Notes: generated by a model not told the origin, from the sequence alone. Counted from the first letter of the stretch, positions 31,795 to 41,806 are shown. The stretch: 64,000 bases of DNA from an uncultured Prevotella sp. (GCA_958369755.1 CATXJC010000002.1:12329-76328); one strand, 5' to 3'. Translations and numbers: made by a program.

Positions 31795-32646
31795 TTATCC
31801 CTTATACTTGATATGGTCGATGAGACGGATAGGAGTCTTACCGCAATAAACGGTGATGCAACCTACCACATAGGCACTATCCTCCCATGAAGAAACATCC
31901 TGCAGGCTGTCGCCATCCACAATCTGGAAATACTCTACCTCCAGACCCTCTACAGCATTGATGTCGGCAACCACCTTATCGTGAGTTTCCTGTACGGTAT
32001 GAGTCTTGGCATACTCCACACTCTCCTTCAGGGCCTTATAGATGTTTGGCGCAATGGCACGCTCATCAGGAGCCAGCAAAGTATTACGGCTGCTCTTAGC
32101 CAAACCATCCTCATCACGGACAATAGGACACTCCACAATCTGCACATCGCTGTTGATGTACTTCACGAGCTGCTTGATGACAGCAATCTGCTGCCAATCC
32201 TTCTCACCGAAATAAGCACGGGTTGGTCGAACGATATAGAAAAGACGGCTCACTACCTGACATACACCATTGAAATGACCCGGGCGCTTGGCACCCTCCA
32301 TCACGGTAGAAACAGGTGGAAACTCAAAGTGGCGTGTATCTGGTGTAGGATACATCTCCTTCACCGATGGTGCAAACACATAGTCAGCACCACAAGCCTC
32401 CAAGAGCTTGCAGTCAGCATCGAGGGTACGAGGATAGCGATCCAAGTCACCCTGATCATTAAACTGTGTAGGATTCAGGAACACAGAAACTACAGTCACG
32501 CCATTTTCCTTTACACTGCGCTTAACAAGAGAGGCGTGACCCTCATGCAGCGCACCCATAGTTGGCACAAGGCCGATTTCCTTTCCCTCCTTACGACACA
32601 TGAAGAGTTCGTTCTGGAGGTCAACAATCTTATTGAATACTTTCAT
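31795..32646 (-). CDS. panC: Pantothenate synthetase
   Basis: A 283-aa enzyme. The ATG at 32646 ([14 protein letters not shown]) is chosen, because the upstream extension overlaps the promoter. [15 protein letters not shown] (HIGH-like), [17 protein letters not shown] and the KMSKS-like DGLAKSSRN are present. It joins pantoate and beta-alanine. Probable -7 on the minus strand: TTATTTTG at 32669-32676. Confidence 0.95.
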   Translation of the reverse strand: MKVFNKIVDLQNELFMCRKEGKEIGLVPTMGALHEGHASLVKRSVKENGVTVVSVFLNPTQFNDQGDLDRYPRTLDADCKLLEACGADYVFAPSVKEMYPTPDTRHFEFPPVSTVMEGAKRPGHFNGVCQVVSRLFYIVRPTRAYFGEKDWQQIAVIKQLVKYINSDVQIVECPIVRDEDGLAKSSRNTLLAPDERAIAPNIYKALKESVEYAKTHTVQETHDKVVADINAVEGLEVEYFQIVDGDSLQDVSSWEDSAYVVGCITVYCGKTPIRLIDHIKYKG

Positions 32647-32780
32647 CGTCATAATCTGTTTTCGGGTGCAAAATAACAACTTTTTTCTCAAATGAGAAAG
32701 AAAAAACCTAAAAATATGCGAATTATTGCCGAAAATAATGAATTTCGGAGAAAAAATGCCCCTATTTGAAGTTTTTTTTG

Positions 32781-32788
32781 TACCTTTG
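32781..32788 (+). promoter_or_regulatory. -7 box of the glycogen-synthase-like gene
   Basis: TACCTTTG followed by CACG, 33 bp before the ATG and after a run of T. The promoter is divergent from that of panC. Confidence 0.6.
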
Positions 32789-32820
32789 CACGTAATTCGT
32801 AAGAATAAAATTTAAATTTT

Positions 32821-33633
32821 ATGGCAAAAAAAGTATTATTTATCAATCAGGAGATCGACCCATACGTAGCCGAGTCTCACATGTCAATCATGGGACGCGA
32901 ACTGCCTCAGAAGATGCAGGAAGCAGGTTTTGAGATCCGCACCTTCATGCCTAAGTGGGGCACCATCAACGAGCGTCGCGGACAATTGCACGAGGTCATT
33001 CGCCTGTCTGGTATGAACCTTATCATAGATGATACAGACCATCCGCTGATCATCAAGGTTGCATCTATACCAACAACACGACAGCAGATTTATTTCATCG
33101 ATAATGACGACTATTTCAAGAGCCGTCAGATGGGCACCGATGAAAACGGAAAGGAATATGCCGACAACGGAGAAAGAGCTATCTTCTTTGCACGTGGTGT
33201 ATTGGAAACCGTAAAGAAGCTCCGCTGGCAGCCTGATGTAATCGTCTGCCAGGGTTGGGCTAGCGCAGTAGTGCCATTCTATGTAAAGACAGCCTACAGC
33301 GAAGAGCCTTCATTTGCAGAATCAAAGGTGATTACCGCTCTCTATACCAACGAACTCAAGGGTGAACTGGGTACCAACTTCAAACGTTGCGTTGCCTTCC
33401 GTGATGCCAAGTCTGAACTGCTCGACGGCTATCAGGACGACTTCAACTTCATTGAGCTCGGCAAACTCGCCATCGACTATAGCGACGGTGTGGTAGAAGG
33501 TGAAGAAGAAGCTAACCAGATTCTCTTTGATTATGCGAAGGAGAAGAACAAGCCTGTACTGGCTTATCCAGGAGAAGATATTCAGGAGCCATACGCAGAC
33601 TTCATCAACAAGGTTTGTCCTGACGCAGAATAA
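32821..33633 (+). CDS. Glycogen/starch synthase N-terminal-like protein (short GT5)
   Basis: A 270-aa protein that resembles only the N-terminal Rossmann domain of GT5 glycogen synthase (VLFINQEIDPYVAES, GFEIRTFMPKWGTINERRGQLHEVIRLSG, WQPDVIVCQGWAS). Full synthases are about 480 aa. The KxGGL ADP-glucose loop near the N-terminus is not present, and the C-terminal catalytic domain is absent. Short forms of this kind are common in Bacteroidota next to panC. Activity as a synthase is doubtful. It is 35 bp upstream of the DUF4270 gene. Confidence 0.8.
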   Translation: MAKKVLFINQEIDPYVAESHMSIMGRELPQKMQEAGFEIRTFMPKWGTINERRGQLHEVIRLSGMNLIIDDTDHPLIIKVASIPTTRQQIYFIDNDDYFKSRQMGTDENGKEYADNGERAIFFARGVLETVKKLRWQPDVIVCQGWASAVVPFYVKTAYSEEPSFAESKVITALYTNELKGELGTNFKRCVAFRDAKSELLDGYQDDFNFIELGKLAIDYSDGVVEGEEEANQILFDYAKEKNKPVLAYPGEDIQEPYADFINKVCPDAE

Positions 33634-33668
33634 AATTCCGACAACAGAGACACATACATACAAGGATA

Positions 33669-35108
33669 ATGAAAATTTTAAGACTCTTAACAGTATTAGT
33701 AATAGCAGCGCTTACTTTCGCTGCATGTGATGATACCACCGAGGGAATCGGTGGTAGCATCACTAATAAGATAGACAACATTAACATTTCTAACTCAGCG
33801 TTCAATGTTACCACAAAGTCTATAGTAGCAGATTCCGTATTGAGCCGCAACAACACGGGGCTCATCGGAAAGATGAAAGACCCGGAAACCGGCAACTATG
33901 TAAAGGGCGACTACATGACCCAGTTGAGCGTATTGCCTACTTTCTCTGTAGATACACTCGATTACATCAAGCAGGCAAACAAGGGTTCTATCGAAGCAGA
34001 CTCATGCTACCTTCTGGTTTCATACAACGCCAGCTATGGTGATACTATCGCCCCAATGAAGGTGACAGCCTATGAGATGACAAGGCCGATGTCAGAAGAT
34101 AAGGAGTATTACTCTAATTATGATGCCTTCAAGGAACGCTGGGTAAGCGAAAACAACCAGCATTGGAGCAGTAATTACAACTTGAGCAATACATCAGATG
34201 TCAAGAACTTCAAGATTTACTTGAATAAGAAGTACAAGAAAGATGGTAAGACATACAAGAACTATGGTTCTTACATCATGCAAACATACGCAGAACATCC
34301 TGAGTACTTCAAGACCAACTACAAGTTCCTGCACAACGTCTGCCCTGGCTTCTATATCAAGAACGTAGGCGGTACGGGTAACATGGCTAAGATCTGGAAT
34401 ACAGAGCTTATCTTCTACTGGACCCGCAAAAAGACCATCAATAAAGACAGTACAGCTGTAAGCATCGGATACAACCGTTTCGATGGTACAGAAGAGGTAT
34501 TGCAGCTCAACAAGATTGAGAACGATACCGAGAACTTGAAGAAGTTGGCAAGTCAGGAGGACTGGACTTACCTCAAGTCGCCTGCCGGTATCTTCACCGA
34601 GGTTACTCTTCCTATCGATGACATCATGAAGGGTCATGAGAAGGATACGCTCAACACAGCTACCATCTCCTTCCCACGACTCAACAATGCAGACGAAGAC
34701 AACCCATACAACTTTGCTACACCAAGCACCATCCTGATGGTTCAGAAAGACAGTTTGCAGTCGTTCTTCGAAAAGAGCAAGTTGGCTGACAACCGTACTT
34801 CTTATACGGCAAGCTACAGCAGTACCGGCACCTACAAGAATGCCTATACATTCCAGAATATCGCCAATCTGGTTTCTGCCATGTATAAGAACAAGGGCAA
34901 GGGGGAAAACTGGAATAAAGTAGTACTGGTTCCTGTAAACGTCATCACAACCACACAGGGCTATACTACCGTCATCTCCAAGATTAATCACGATATGTCA
35001 CTCGCTTCTACCCGACTGAAAAGAGGTGTAATAACCACCGACAGCAACGGCAAGGAGACAAGTCCTATACAGATAAAGGTGATTTACAGTAAGTTTAAAG
35101 AAGAATAA
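33669..35108 (+). CDS. DUF4270 family lipoprotein
   Basis: A 479-aa protein with a lipoprotein signal (FAAC lipobox, Cys at 19) followed by DDTTEGIG and a long beta-rich region. Early segments (DSVLSRNNTGLIGKMKDPETG, YMTQLSVLP) match DUF4270, a Bacteroidota surface lipoprotein family of unknown role often found after a glycogen-synthase-like gene. Probably exported to the outer membrane. Confidence 0.85.
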   Translation: MKILRLLTVLVIAALTFAACDDTTEGIGGSITNKIDNINISNSAFNVTTKSIVADSVLSRNNTGLIGKMKDPETGNYVKGDYMTQLSVLPTFSVDTLDYIKQANKGSIEADSCYLLVSYNASYGDTIAPMKVTAYEMTRPMSEDKEYYSNYDAFKERWVSENNQHWSSNYNLSNTSDVKNFKIYLNKKYKKDGKTYKNYGSYIMQTYAEHPEYFKTNYKFLHNVCPGFYIKNVGGTGNMAKIWNTELIFYWTRKKTINKDSTAVSIGYNRFDGTEEVLQLNKIENDTENLKKLASQEDWTYLKSPAGIFTEVTLPIDDIMKGHEKDTLNTATISFPRLNNADEDNPYNFATPSTILMVQKDSLQSFFEKSKLADNRTSYTASYSSTGTYKNAYTFQNIANLVSAMYKNKGKGENWNKVVLVPVNVITTTQGYTTVISKINHDMSLASTRLKRGVITTDSNGKETSPIQIKVIYSKFKEE

Positions 35109-35143
35109 GCATTCATAACGCAAAGTAAAAAAGGAAACGAAAC

Positions 35144-35290
35144 ATGGCAGATAATTTTTTGGAGCGTCATCGCGAAGAATACGAGATACGCAAGGCTGCA
35201 TGGCTCAAGAAGAAGAAACTATTCATGAAGTCAGGCAAGAAACAGAAGCCCCAGACACAGATGCCACGTCCTGAAGACGAAGCGTTATAA
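35144..35290 (+). CDS. Conserved small basic protein, 48 aa
   Basis: An ATG at 35144 preceded by GGAAACGAAAC gives 48 codons to TAA at 35290. It begins MADNFLERHREEYEIRKAAW and continues with a lysine-rich stretch (LKKKKLF) and a Pro/Gln end. Short proteins with this NFLExxxEEYExRKAAW opening recur in Bacteroidota (from memory). Function unknown. It is 35 bp after the DUF4270 gene and before a strong terminator, so it is probably the last gene of that operon. Confidence 0.65.
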   Translation: MADNFLERHREEYEIRKAAWLKKKKLFMKSGKKQKPQTQMPRPEDEAL

Positions 35291-35316
35291 ACACGAAAAA
35301 ATTCAGAATCCTGAGA

Positions 35317-35363
35317 AAGAGGGTGTATCATAAAGCATTTGAATGTTTATGATACACCCTCTT
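35317..35363 (+). terminator. Terminator after the DUF4270 operon
   Basis: A perfect 18-bp stem (AAGAGGGTGTATCATAAA with TTTATGATACACCCTCTT) with an 11-nt loop. The T run is short (TTAACTTTG). Confidence 0.85.
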
Positions 35364-35440
35364 AACTTTGCCGGTTAATCCTTAAAAACTGCCGCATAAG
35401 TACAATAAAAGCCACTTAATACAAAATAAAGCAAAATTAA

Positions 35441-35472
35441 TTTGGAGTTTACCCATTTTTTTTATATCTTTG
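35441..35472 (+). promoter_or_regulatory. Strong promoter with no downstream gene
   Basis: TTTG at 35441-35444, exactly 20 bp, TATCTTTG at 35465-35472, then CA. It is among the best promoter matches in the window, yet the next plus-strand gene is more than 4 kb away (proS, with its own promoter). Confidence 0.78.
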
Positions 35473-35478
35473 CATTGT

Positions 35479-35777
35479 GAACTTAAAAGTATTAAATATT
35501 AAACAGACAAAAAGCAATAAAATAAAAATAATCAAGATATTAGTAGAGATACTGGTCTATGGGTTTAACTTTTCTAAGAACTTGCATTTAAGAATACAAG
35601 ATATTTGCAGGATACAAGTTACTTGCAATATATGAGATACTTGGTTTATGTTTATAGATAATGGAGAATTTAATCTCTTAAAGTATTTGTTTTTAAGTTT
35701 AAACAAAAATGCTAAAGTTAGATGTTAGTAATATAAGTCCCCGTAGTGACCGTGAGGCTACTGCGGGGACGCTTTTT
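35479..35777 (+). ncRNA. Candidate orphan non-coding RNA, about 300 nt
   Basis: It lies between the consensus promoter (35441-35472) and an intrinsic terminator hairpin (35737-35777: GTCCCCGTAGT pairing with ACTGCGGGGAC, then CGCTTTTTC). No frame longer than about 10 codons starts early; a 63-codon frame at 35709 runs through the terminator and is not credible. The first 60 nt are A-rich. The middle (35577-35650) repeats words such as AACTTGCAT, ATATTTGCAG and TTACTTGCAA. It is not recognised as 6S, SRP, tmRNA or RNase P RNA. It runs convergent to the helicase gene. Confidence 0.5.
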
Positions 35778-35803
35778 CAATTTATAGTATATAGAAACAA
35801 AAA

Positions 35804-35840
35804 GGGCAAGACCAGAGATGGTCTTGCCCAATCTATTTTT
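35804..35840. terminator. Terminator shared by the uvrD-like gene and the candidate ncRNA
   Basis: A perfect 10-bp stem GGGCAAGACC / GGTCTTGCCC with a 6-nt loop. On the minus strand it is followed by TTTTTG, giving a good terminator about 100 bp after the helicase stop. On the plus strand a T run lies at 35836-35840. Confidence 0.82.
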
Positions 35841-35931
35841 ATAACTCTTTATCTATATTATAAGATTCTACCTGTAAGAGAGAACTTCAAAACAGGATAA
35901 ACCTATAAATATAAACATCAGACTACAGAAC

Positions 35932-38502
35932 TTAATCTACTACCGTAAACTTGGCATATTTCAGCAGAAGCTGTTTGGTGCCAGAATGAACGAACTCAAC
36001 CGTAGCCTTCGTATTCTCACCAGTACCTTCAATCTTCAATACCGTTCCCCGTCCAAAACGCTGATGTTCAATCTTCATTCCCTCCTGCAAACCACAAGAA
36101 GAACTGCCAGCAGATGAAGCTGTAGAAGAAGAAACTGATGCTGCAGAAGATCCAGTACTGCGAGAAGCAGGATGAGAAGAATGCGTCTCCATATAACGCT
36201 TAGCTGCATTCAGCGCTCTAACAGACTTGAAATTGCCTTCAGAGAGAGATGAGCGTCCGGAAACAGACGAGCGTCCGGAAGTACGTGAAGTCTCAGGTTC
36301 ATCATCAAAGAGAGAAGGCTTAGGATCTGCTACAAACTGCGATGCTACCGGTTTGGAATTCTGATACCTGCTACTGTATCTAGGCTGCTCAGCATCCTCC
36401 CACGGTCTGCGAGGACGTTGTGCTCTCGCCCACTCCGGCTGGTCAGACATCGAATCAGCTCTAGAACCAAACCTTGAACCAGACCTTGAACCAAGCCTTG
36501 ATTCAGACATAGAGCCAAACAAGCTTCCACCAGCCTCATCCTGGCAATCAATCAACTTGCCGTCAATCTCATCGATAAACCGACTCGGATTATCAAACTC
36601 CATCTTGCCATATCGCCAGCGATTCTTGGCGTTCGTCAGGATACAATGTTTCTCAGCTCGCGTAATGGCTACGTAAAGCAATCTCCGTTCCTCCTCCAGT
36701 TCTCGGAGCGAAGCAGCAGAAAGCGGACTTGGGAAGATATTCTCTTCCAAACCAACCACGAAAACCGTAGGAAACTCCAGACCCTTGGCAGCATGAACCG
36801 TCATCAGAGAAACACGAGGTTCATCCTTATCACCATCGCTGTCAGCATCGGTAAGCAGCGCCACATCCTGCAGATAATCCTGCAGGAAGAGTTCATCGAA
36901 CCTACCCTCTTCACGGCATTCCTTCACAAAAGCAGACATACCGCTCAAGAATTCCTCCAGGTTCTCCTGACGTGCCTGATCATCGGCATCCTTGCCCGTC
37001 ATGATATCCTGACTGATACCACTCTCCTTGATAATGGCATCACCCAATTCATAGACATCCGTAGTTTGAGCCCGTTCGATAAACGAAGAAATCAGCAATC
37101 TGAAGGTTTCCAGCTTGTTCATCGTACCCTTGGTAACCGCCAGTCCATACCGCTCAGGGGCACCGATTACCTCCCAGAAACTCACCTGGTTCTGATGGGC
37201 ACAGTCAGCAATCTTCAGCACCGTAGTAGCCCCTATTCCTCGTGCCGGATAGTTGATGATACGCTTGATAGCCTCTTCATCATCCGGATTCGCCACCAGA
37301 CGGAAATAAGCAATAATATCCTTAATTTCCTTGCGCTGGTAGAAACTCAGTCCGCCATAAATGCGATAAGGAATACCCTGCTTTCTGAACTCCTCCTCGA
37401 AGCTGCGGCTCTGGGCATTGGTGCGGTAGAGAATGGCAAAATCACTATACTGGCAGCCATCGTCGCGCCGGATACGCTTTACGTCCTTCGCCACAATCGC
37501 CGCCTCTTCCTTGTCGCTGTAAGCAGGCTTATACTGAATCTTCTCACCCTTCGCATTCTCGCTGAACACATCCTTAGGAATCTGGTTGCGGTTATGCTTG
37601 ATCAGACTGTTAGCCGCCTCAACGATGGTCTGGGTAGAGCGGTAGTTCTGCTCCAGTTTGAAGAGACGCGTGCCCTGAAACTGGCGCTGATAGTTGAGAA
37701 TATTATCGATATTGGCACCACGGAAACTATAGATACTCTGCGAGTCATCACCCACGGCACAAACACGCTGCTTCTCCTGACAGAGTTGCATGACGATAGA
37801 CATCTGAACGTGGTTGGTATCCTGATACTCATCCACGAGGACATAATCGAAGCGGGCGGCATATTTGTGGCGAATATCCTCATGTTCTCTGAAGAGCTGA
37901 TAAGTAAGCGTCAGCAAATCATCGAAATCCATGGCATTGGCCTGCTTGCAGCGCTGCACGTAAGCCACGAAAATCTTACCAACCTCAGGCATCTGCGCAC
38001 GCTTGTTCTGCTCGAAGATAGCCGCATCGCTCTCATAAGCCGCAGCACTCATCAGGTTGTTCTTCGCCATCGAAATCTTGGCATGAACGGCAGCAGGCTT
38101 ATACTTCTTATCATCCAGCCCCATCTCCTTCACTATCGCCTTGATCAGCGAGCGCGAATCACTTTCGTCATAAATGGTAAAGTTGTTATTGAAGCCGATA
38201 TGCTCAGCCTCCGCTCTCAGGATTCGGGAGAAGATGCTGTGGAAGGTACCCATATAGAGATGCTGGGCGAGATCATTTCCCACCAGTTTTCCGATACGTT
38301 CCTTCATCTCCCTTGCCGCCTTATTGGTAAAGGTGAGCGCCATGATGCTCCAGGGTTTCATGCCCTGGCTCAGGAGATAAGCTATCTTATAAGTAAGCAC
38401 ACGCGTCTTACCCGAACCTGCACCGGCTATCACCAGCGAAGGTCCGTCAATATATTCTACCGCAGCACGCTGCGCTTCGTTCAAGTCTTTCAGTAAATCC
38501 AT
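35932..38502 (-). CDS. UvrD/PcrA-type superfamily 1 DNA helicase
   Basis: An 856-aa helicase. Motif I GAGSGKTRVLTYKIAYLL, Ia LTFTNKAAREMKERI, II VLVDEYQDTN, III AVGDDSQSIYSFRGA, IV LEQNYRST, V LMTVHAAKGLEF, VI LLYVAITRAEK. Residues about 650-800 are a low-complexity Ser/Arg/Gly-rich linker with repeats of the type SRxGSR. The last ~60 residues form the Tudor-like C-domain (MKIEHQRFGRGTVLKIEG). Roles: nucleotide excision and mismatch repair, replication restart. Confidence 0.93.
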   Translation of the reverse strand: MDLLKDLNEAQRAAVEYIDGPSLVIAGAGSGKTRVLTYKIAYLLSQGMKPWSIMALTFTNKAAREMKERIGKLVGNDLAQHLYMGTFHSIFSRILRAEAEHIGFNNNFTIYDESDSRSLIKAIVKEMGLDDKKYKPAAVHAKISMAKNNLMSAAAYESDAAIFEQNKRAQMPEVGKIFVAYVQRCKQANAMDFDDLLTLTYQLFREHEDIRHKYAARFDYVLVDEYQDTNHVQMSIVMQLCQEKQRVCAVGDDSQSIYSFRGANIDNILNYQRQFQGTRLFKLEQNYRSTQTIVEAANSLIKHNRNQIPKDVFSENAKGEKIQYKPAYSDKEEAAIVAKDVKRIRRDDGCQYSDFAILYRTNAQSRSFEEEFRKQGIPYRIYGGLSFYQRKEIKDIIAYFRLVANPDDEEAIKRIINYPARGIGATTVLKIADCAHQNQVSFWEVIGAPERYGLAVTKGTMNKLETFRLLISSFIERAQTTDVYELGDAIIKESGISQDIMTGKDADDQARQENLEEFLSGMSAFVKECREEGRFDELFLQDYLQDVALLTDADSDGDKDEPRVSLMTVHAAKGLEFPTVFVVGLEENIFPSPLSAASLRELEEERRLLYVAITRAEKHCILTNAKNRWRYGKMEFDNPSRFIDEIDGKLIDCQDEAGGSLFGSMSESRLGSRSGSRFGSRADSMSDQPEWARAQRPRRPWEDAEQPRYSSRYQNSKPVASQFVADPKPSLFDDEPETSRTSGRSSVSGRSSLSEGNFKSVRALNAAKRYMETHSSHPASRSTGSSAASVSSSTASSAGSSSCGLQEGMKIEHQRFGRGTVLKIEGTGENTKATVEFVHSGTKQLLLKYAKFTVVD

Positions 38503-38576
38503 GAATCAATATTTGAGGCAAAAAACTATTTTAAGGTCACCCCTATCAACTATAAACTATAAACTATCAACTAATA

Positions 38577-39311
38577 TTACTTCCCCCTATATCCTCCCAC
38601 AGCCGTGCCCGGGTCGAAATCTTCCCCCTCACGAGGGAAGGTAGGGATAAATCTCATCTGATGTTCTATCTGTCGCTGGCGCTTTTTCATATAAGCGCTA
38701 GGATGCAAAGAACTGAATTTGCGCGGATTAGGAAGTGTAGCTGCTATCAGCGCACACTCGCCACGAAACAGATCTTTCGCTTTCTTGTCGAAATGATATT
38801 CTGCAACCGCATCCACACCATAGATACCCGGTCCCATCTCAATGCTGTTGAGATAAACCTCCATGATGCGCTGCTTGCTCCACATCATTTCGATGAGGAA
38901 GGTAAAGTAGACTTCAAATCCCTTGCGGGTCCATGAACGGCCAGGCCACAGGAAGACATTCTTAGCTGTCTGCTGACTGATGGTACTGGCTCCATGCACC
39001 TTTCCGCCACGGGCATTATTCTTCGCCGCACTCTCGATGGCATTGAAGTCGAAACCGTGATGCTTCAGGAATCTCGCATCTTCGCTCGCCATTACCGCCA
39101 CTGGCATGTGAGGCGAAATCTTATCCATCGGAACCCAATGATGATGCAGGGTAATACTCTCTCCATCAGCTACTTGCTGAAAGCATCGGATAAACATCAG
39201 AGGAGTGACATATACAGGAATGAATCTATATGCCACTACAGCAAGAATGGTGGTACTGAAAAACAGCACCACCACCCATTTTACTATATTCTTGATTTTA
39301 TTCAAAATCAT
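38577..39311 (-). CDS. mtgA: Monofunctional biosynthetic peptidoglycan transglycosylase
   Basis: A 244-aa GT51 enzyme with an N-terminal membrane helix (about 10-32). Motifs are [20 protein letters not shown] (catalytic Glu), [27 protein letters not shown] and [15 protein letters not shown]. No transpeptidase domain is present. It polymerises lipid II in the periplasm. The gene lies 75 bp downstream of the uvrD-like start on the opposite flank of a short AT-rich gap. Confidence 0.94.
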   Translation of the reverse strand: MILNKIKNIVKWVVVLFFSTTILAVVAYRFIPVYVTPLMFIRCFQQVADGESITLHHHWVPMDKISPHMPVAVMASEDARFLKHHGFDFNAIESAAKNNARGGKVHGASTISQQTAKNVFLWPGRSWTRKGFEVYFTFLIEMMWSKQRIMEVYLNSIEMGPGIYGVDAVAEYHFDKKAKDLFRGECALIAATLPNPRKFSSLHPSAYMKKRQRQIEHQMRFIPTFPREGEDFDPGTAVGGYRGK

Positions 39312-39346
39312 CTATTTAGTTTTTCCCTTCCGGGAGCATAAAGTTA

Positions 39347-40036
39347 TTACTTCAATGTACCGTTGTTGGCTGCGTTAACCATAGCCTGGCTAGCATACAT
39401 GTAAACCTCTACACGACGGTTCTGGGCGCAAGCAGCAGTAGTATTAACAACAGGGTTAGCAGAACCAAAACCCTGAACATTCTTTACCTGACGGCTGGTA
39501 ACACCGCAAGAAGCGAGATAGTTGTAAACTGCCTCAGCACGCTTCTGGCTCAAAGGCAAGTTGATGCCATCATTACCTGTAGCATCAGTATAACCCTGGA
39601 TAGAAACCTCGCAGTCGGTATTGTTCTTCAAAACACCGGCAAACTGAGCCAAATCCGTCTTTGCGCTACTGCTGAGAGTAGAACCGTTAGTTGGGAAGAG
39701 GATACCAGAAGCAAATGTTACCTTAACGGCAGACAAGCCATTGGCATCTGTTACAGTCTCAACCTGTGCATTCTTCACCTGTTCAGCCTCAGCCTTCACC
39801 TTATCCATGTGCTTTCCGATGAGGTTACCAGCACCGCCACCAACAGCTGCACCGATAGCAGCACCTACAAGAGCACCTGTACCACGATGGCTATTGTTGA
39901 GCAATCCACCAACGAGAGCACCCAGAGCTGCACCAGAACCGGCACCTACTGCTGTACCAGTCTTCTGATTGGTTCCACAACTTGAGAAAAGCAAGCACAA
40001 AGAGAGGCCTGCAACTGCAAAATTAGTCTTTTTCAT
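39347..40036 (-). CDS. OmpA-family outer-membrane lipoprotein
   Basis: A 229-aa protein. The start at 40036 (MKKTNFAVAGLSLCLLFSSC) is chosen because a lipobox follows; the longer frame from 40216 would cross the promoter at 40070-40077. After Cys20 comes a Gly/Ala-rich glycine-zipper region (AALGALVGGLL, GAAIGAAVGGGAG; about 28-75). The C-terminal OmpA domain has GYTDATGNDGINLPLSQKRAEAVYNYL and RRVEVYM. Probably anchors the outer membrane to peptidoglycan. Confidence 0.9.
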   Translation of the reverse strand: MKKTNFAVAGLSLCLLFSSCGTNQKTGTAVGAGSGAALGALVGGLLNNSHRGTGALVGAAIGAAVGGGAGNLIGKHMDKVKAEAEQVKNAQVETVTDANGLSAVKVTFASGILFPTNGSTLSSSAKTDLAQFAGVLKNNTDCEVSIQGYTDATGNDGINLPLSQKRAEAVYNYLASCGVTSRQVKNVQGFGSANPVVNTTAACAQNRRVEVYMYASQAMVNAANNGTLK

Positions 40037-40069
40037 TTTAAAATCTCCTATATTTATGTTATTTAATTG

Positions 40070-40077
40070 CAAAGATA
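40070..40077 (-). promoter_or_regulatory. -7 box of the OmpA-family gene
   Basis: On the minus strand TATCTTTG followed by CAAT, 33 bp before the ATG. Confidence 0.6.
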
Positions 40078-40120
40078 ACTCTTTTTTCTCCATAATGGAG
40101 AGTTTTCTAATATTTTTTTG

Positions 40121-40128
40121 TATTTTTG
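40121..40128 (+). promoter_or_regulatory. -7 box of proS with a long leader
   Basis: TATTTTTG followed by CATGC. The leader (about 40135-40324, 190 nt) contains GGGGGTGGAAAATCCC and a CATGATGAAGGGGCTCATG hairpin. No known riboswitch was recognised in it. Confidence 0.5.
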
Positions 40129-40324
40129 CATGCAAATTTAAGGGTATTTGTCGAAATAGAGCTAGGAAATCACCTATTTGGGGGTGGAAAATCCCTAAAA
40201 GTAGGATTTCAGACACCTGCAGACAGATGAACTGCCGTCAGCACATGATGAAGGGGCTCATGCTTATACCTTAATATATAAGTAACAGAAGAAATAAAAA
40301 ACAAAATAAATAGAATAAAGCAAT

Positions 40325-41806
40325 ATGGCTAAAGAACTCAAGAATTTAACCAAGCGCGCTGACAACTACAGTCAGTGGTACAATGATTTGGTAGTAAAGG
40401 CTGATCTCGCTGAGTTGTCACCAGTTCGTGGTTGTATGATTATCAAACCATACGGTTACGCTATCTGGGAGAAGATGCAGCAGCAGCTCGACAAGATGTT
40501 TAAGCAGACAGGTGTACAGAACGCATACTTCCCTCTCCTCATCCCGAAGAGTTTCTTCTCTCGTGAGGCTGAGCACGTGGCAGGTTTCGCCAAGGAGTGT
40601 GCCGTTGTTACCCACTACCGCCTCCGTTCTACAGAGGATGGCAAAGAGGTTGAGGTGGATCCTAACGCAAAGCTCGATGAGGAGCTCATCATCCGTCCTA
40701 CTTCTGAGACCATCATCTGGAACACCTATAAGAACTGGATTCATTCATGGCGTGATCTCCCTATCCTCTGCAACCAGTGGTGTAACGTAATGCGTTGGGA
40801 GATGCGTACCCGTCCGTTCCTCCGTACTTCTGAGTTCCTCTGGCAGGAGGGTCATACCGCTCATGCCACCAAGGAAGAGGCTGAGGCAAAGGCTCAGGAG
40901 ATGCTCAAGGTTTACGCTGATTTTGCAGAAAACTACATGGGTGTTCCTGTATTGCAGGGTGTGAAGAGTGAGACTGAGCGTTTCGCCGGTGCCCTGAACA
41001 CTTATACCATCGAGGCAATGATGCAGGATGGTAAGGCTCTCCAGAGTGGTACTTCTCACTTCCTGGGTCAGAACTTCGCCAAGAGTTTCGATGTTACCTA
41101 CTTGAACAAGGAGAACAAGCCTGAGTATGTATGGGCTACTTCATGGGGTGTTTCTACCCGACTGATGGGTGCCCTCATCATGGTTCACAGCGATGACAAC
41201 GGTCTGGTATTGCCTCCAAAGCTGGCTCCTATCCAGGTGGTTATCGTTCCTATCAACAAGGGCGACGAGCAGTTGGCTCAGATTACTGCTAAGTTGCAGC
41301 CTGTCATCGACCAGCTCCGTGAGTTGGGCATCACCGTGAAGTATGATGACAACCCTGCCAAGCGTCCTGGCTTCAAGTTCGCTGACTATGAGTTGAAGGG
41401 TGTTCCTGTACGTCTGGCTATGGGTGGCCGTGACTTGGAGAACAACACCATCGAGATTATGCGTCGTGATACCTTGGAGAAGGAGAACGTAAGCTTCGAC
41501 GGCATCGTAGAGCGCGTAAAGAATATGTTGGAAGACATCCAGAAGAATATCTTCGAGAAGGCTCGTACTTACCGTGATGCTCACGTTTATGAGTGCGACA
41601 ACTACGAGGAGTTCAAGGAGCGTGTGAAGAACGGTGGTTTCTTCCTCTGCCATTGGGACGGTACAGCCGAGACCGAGGCTAAGATTAAGGAAGAGACTCA
41701 GGCTACCATCCGCTGCGTGCCTTTCGCTTACGAGCAGACTCCAGGTGTAGATATGGTAAGCGGCAAGCCAGCCGTAGCCCGTGTCATCATCGCAAGAAGC
41801 TATTAA
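40325..41806 (+). CDS. proS: Prolyl-tRNA synthetase (archaeal/eukaryal-type)
   Basis: A 493-aa class II synthetase. Motif 1 lies in the [11 protein letters not shown] region, motif 2 in [25 protein letters not shown], and motif 3 in [25 protein letters not shown]. The anticodon domain follows (PIQVVIVPI). There is no bacterial editing insertion, so it is the short ProS type common in Bacteroidota. Codon use is highly biased, as expected for strong expression. A perfect 10-bp inverted repeat (41815-41824 and 41830-41839) follows the stop. Confidence 0.96.
   Translation: MAKELKNLTKRADNYSQWYNDLVVKADLAELSPVRGCMIIKPYGYAIWEKMQQQLDKMFKQTGVQNAYFPLLIPKSFFSREAEHVAGFAKECAVVTHYRLRSTEDGKEVEVDPNAKLDEELIIRPTSETIIWNTYKNWIHSWRDLPILCNQWCNVMRWEMRTRPFLRTSEFLWQEGHTAHATKEEAEAKAQEMLKVYADFAENYMGVPVLQGVKSETERFAGALNTYTIEAMMQDGKALQSGTSHFLGQNFAKSFDVTYLNKENKPEYVWATSWGVSTRLMGALIMVHSDDNGLVLPPKLAPIQVVIVPINKGDEQLAQITAKLQPVIDQLRELGITVKYDDNPAKRPGFKFADYELKGVPVRLAMGGRDLENNTIEIMRRDTLEKENVSFDGIVERVKNMLEDIQKNIFEKARTYRDAHVYECDNYEEFKERVKNGGFFLCHWDGTAETEAKIKEETQATIRCVPFAYEQTPGVDMVSGKPAVARVIIARSY

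Noticed and set aside
35709..35900. 63-codon frame after the candidate ncRNA
   Set aside because: It reads through two intrinsic terminator hairpins (35737-35777 and 35804-35840), and its sequence is dictated by those stems.
36646..38496. 616-codon open frame on the plus strand
   Set aside because: It is antisense to the uvrD-like helicase over its full length, has no start context, and its composition is the mirror of the helicase codons.
40037..40216. Upstream extension of the OmpA-family gene
   Set aside because: It crosses the predicted promoter and would bury the lipoprotein signal 60 residues inside the protein.
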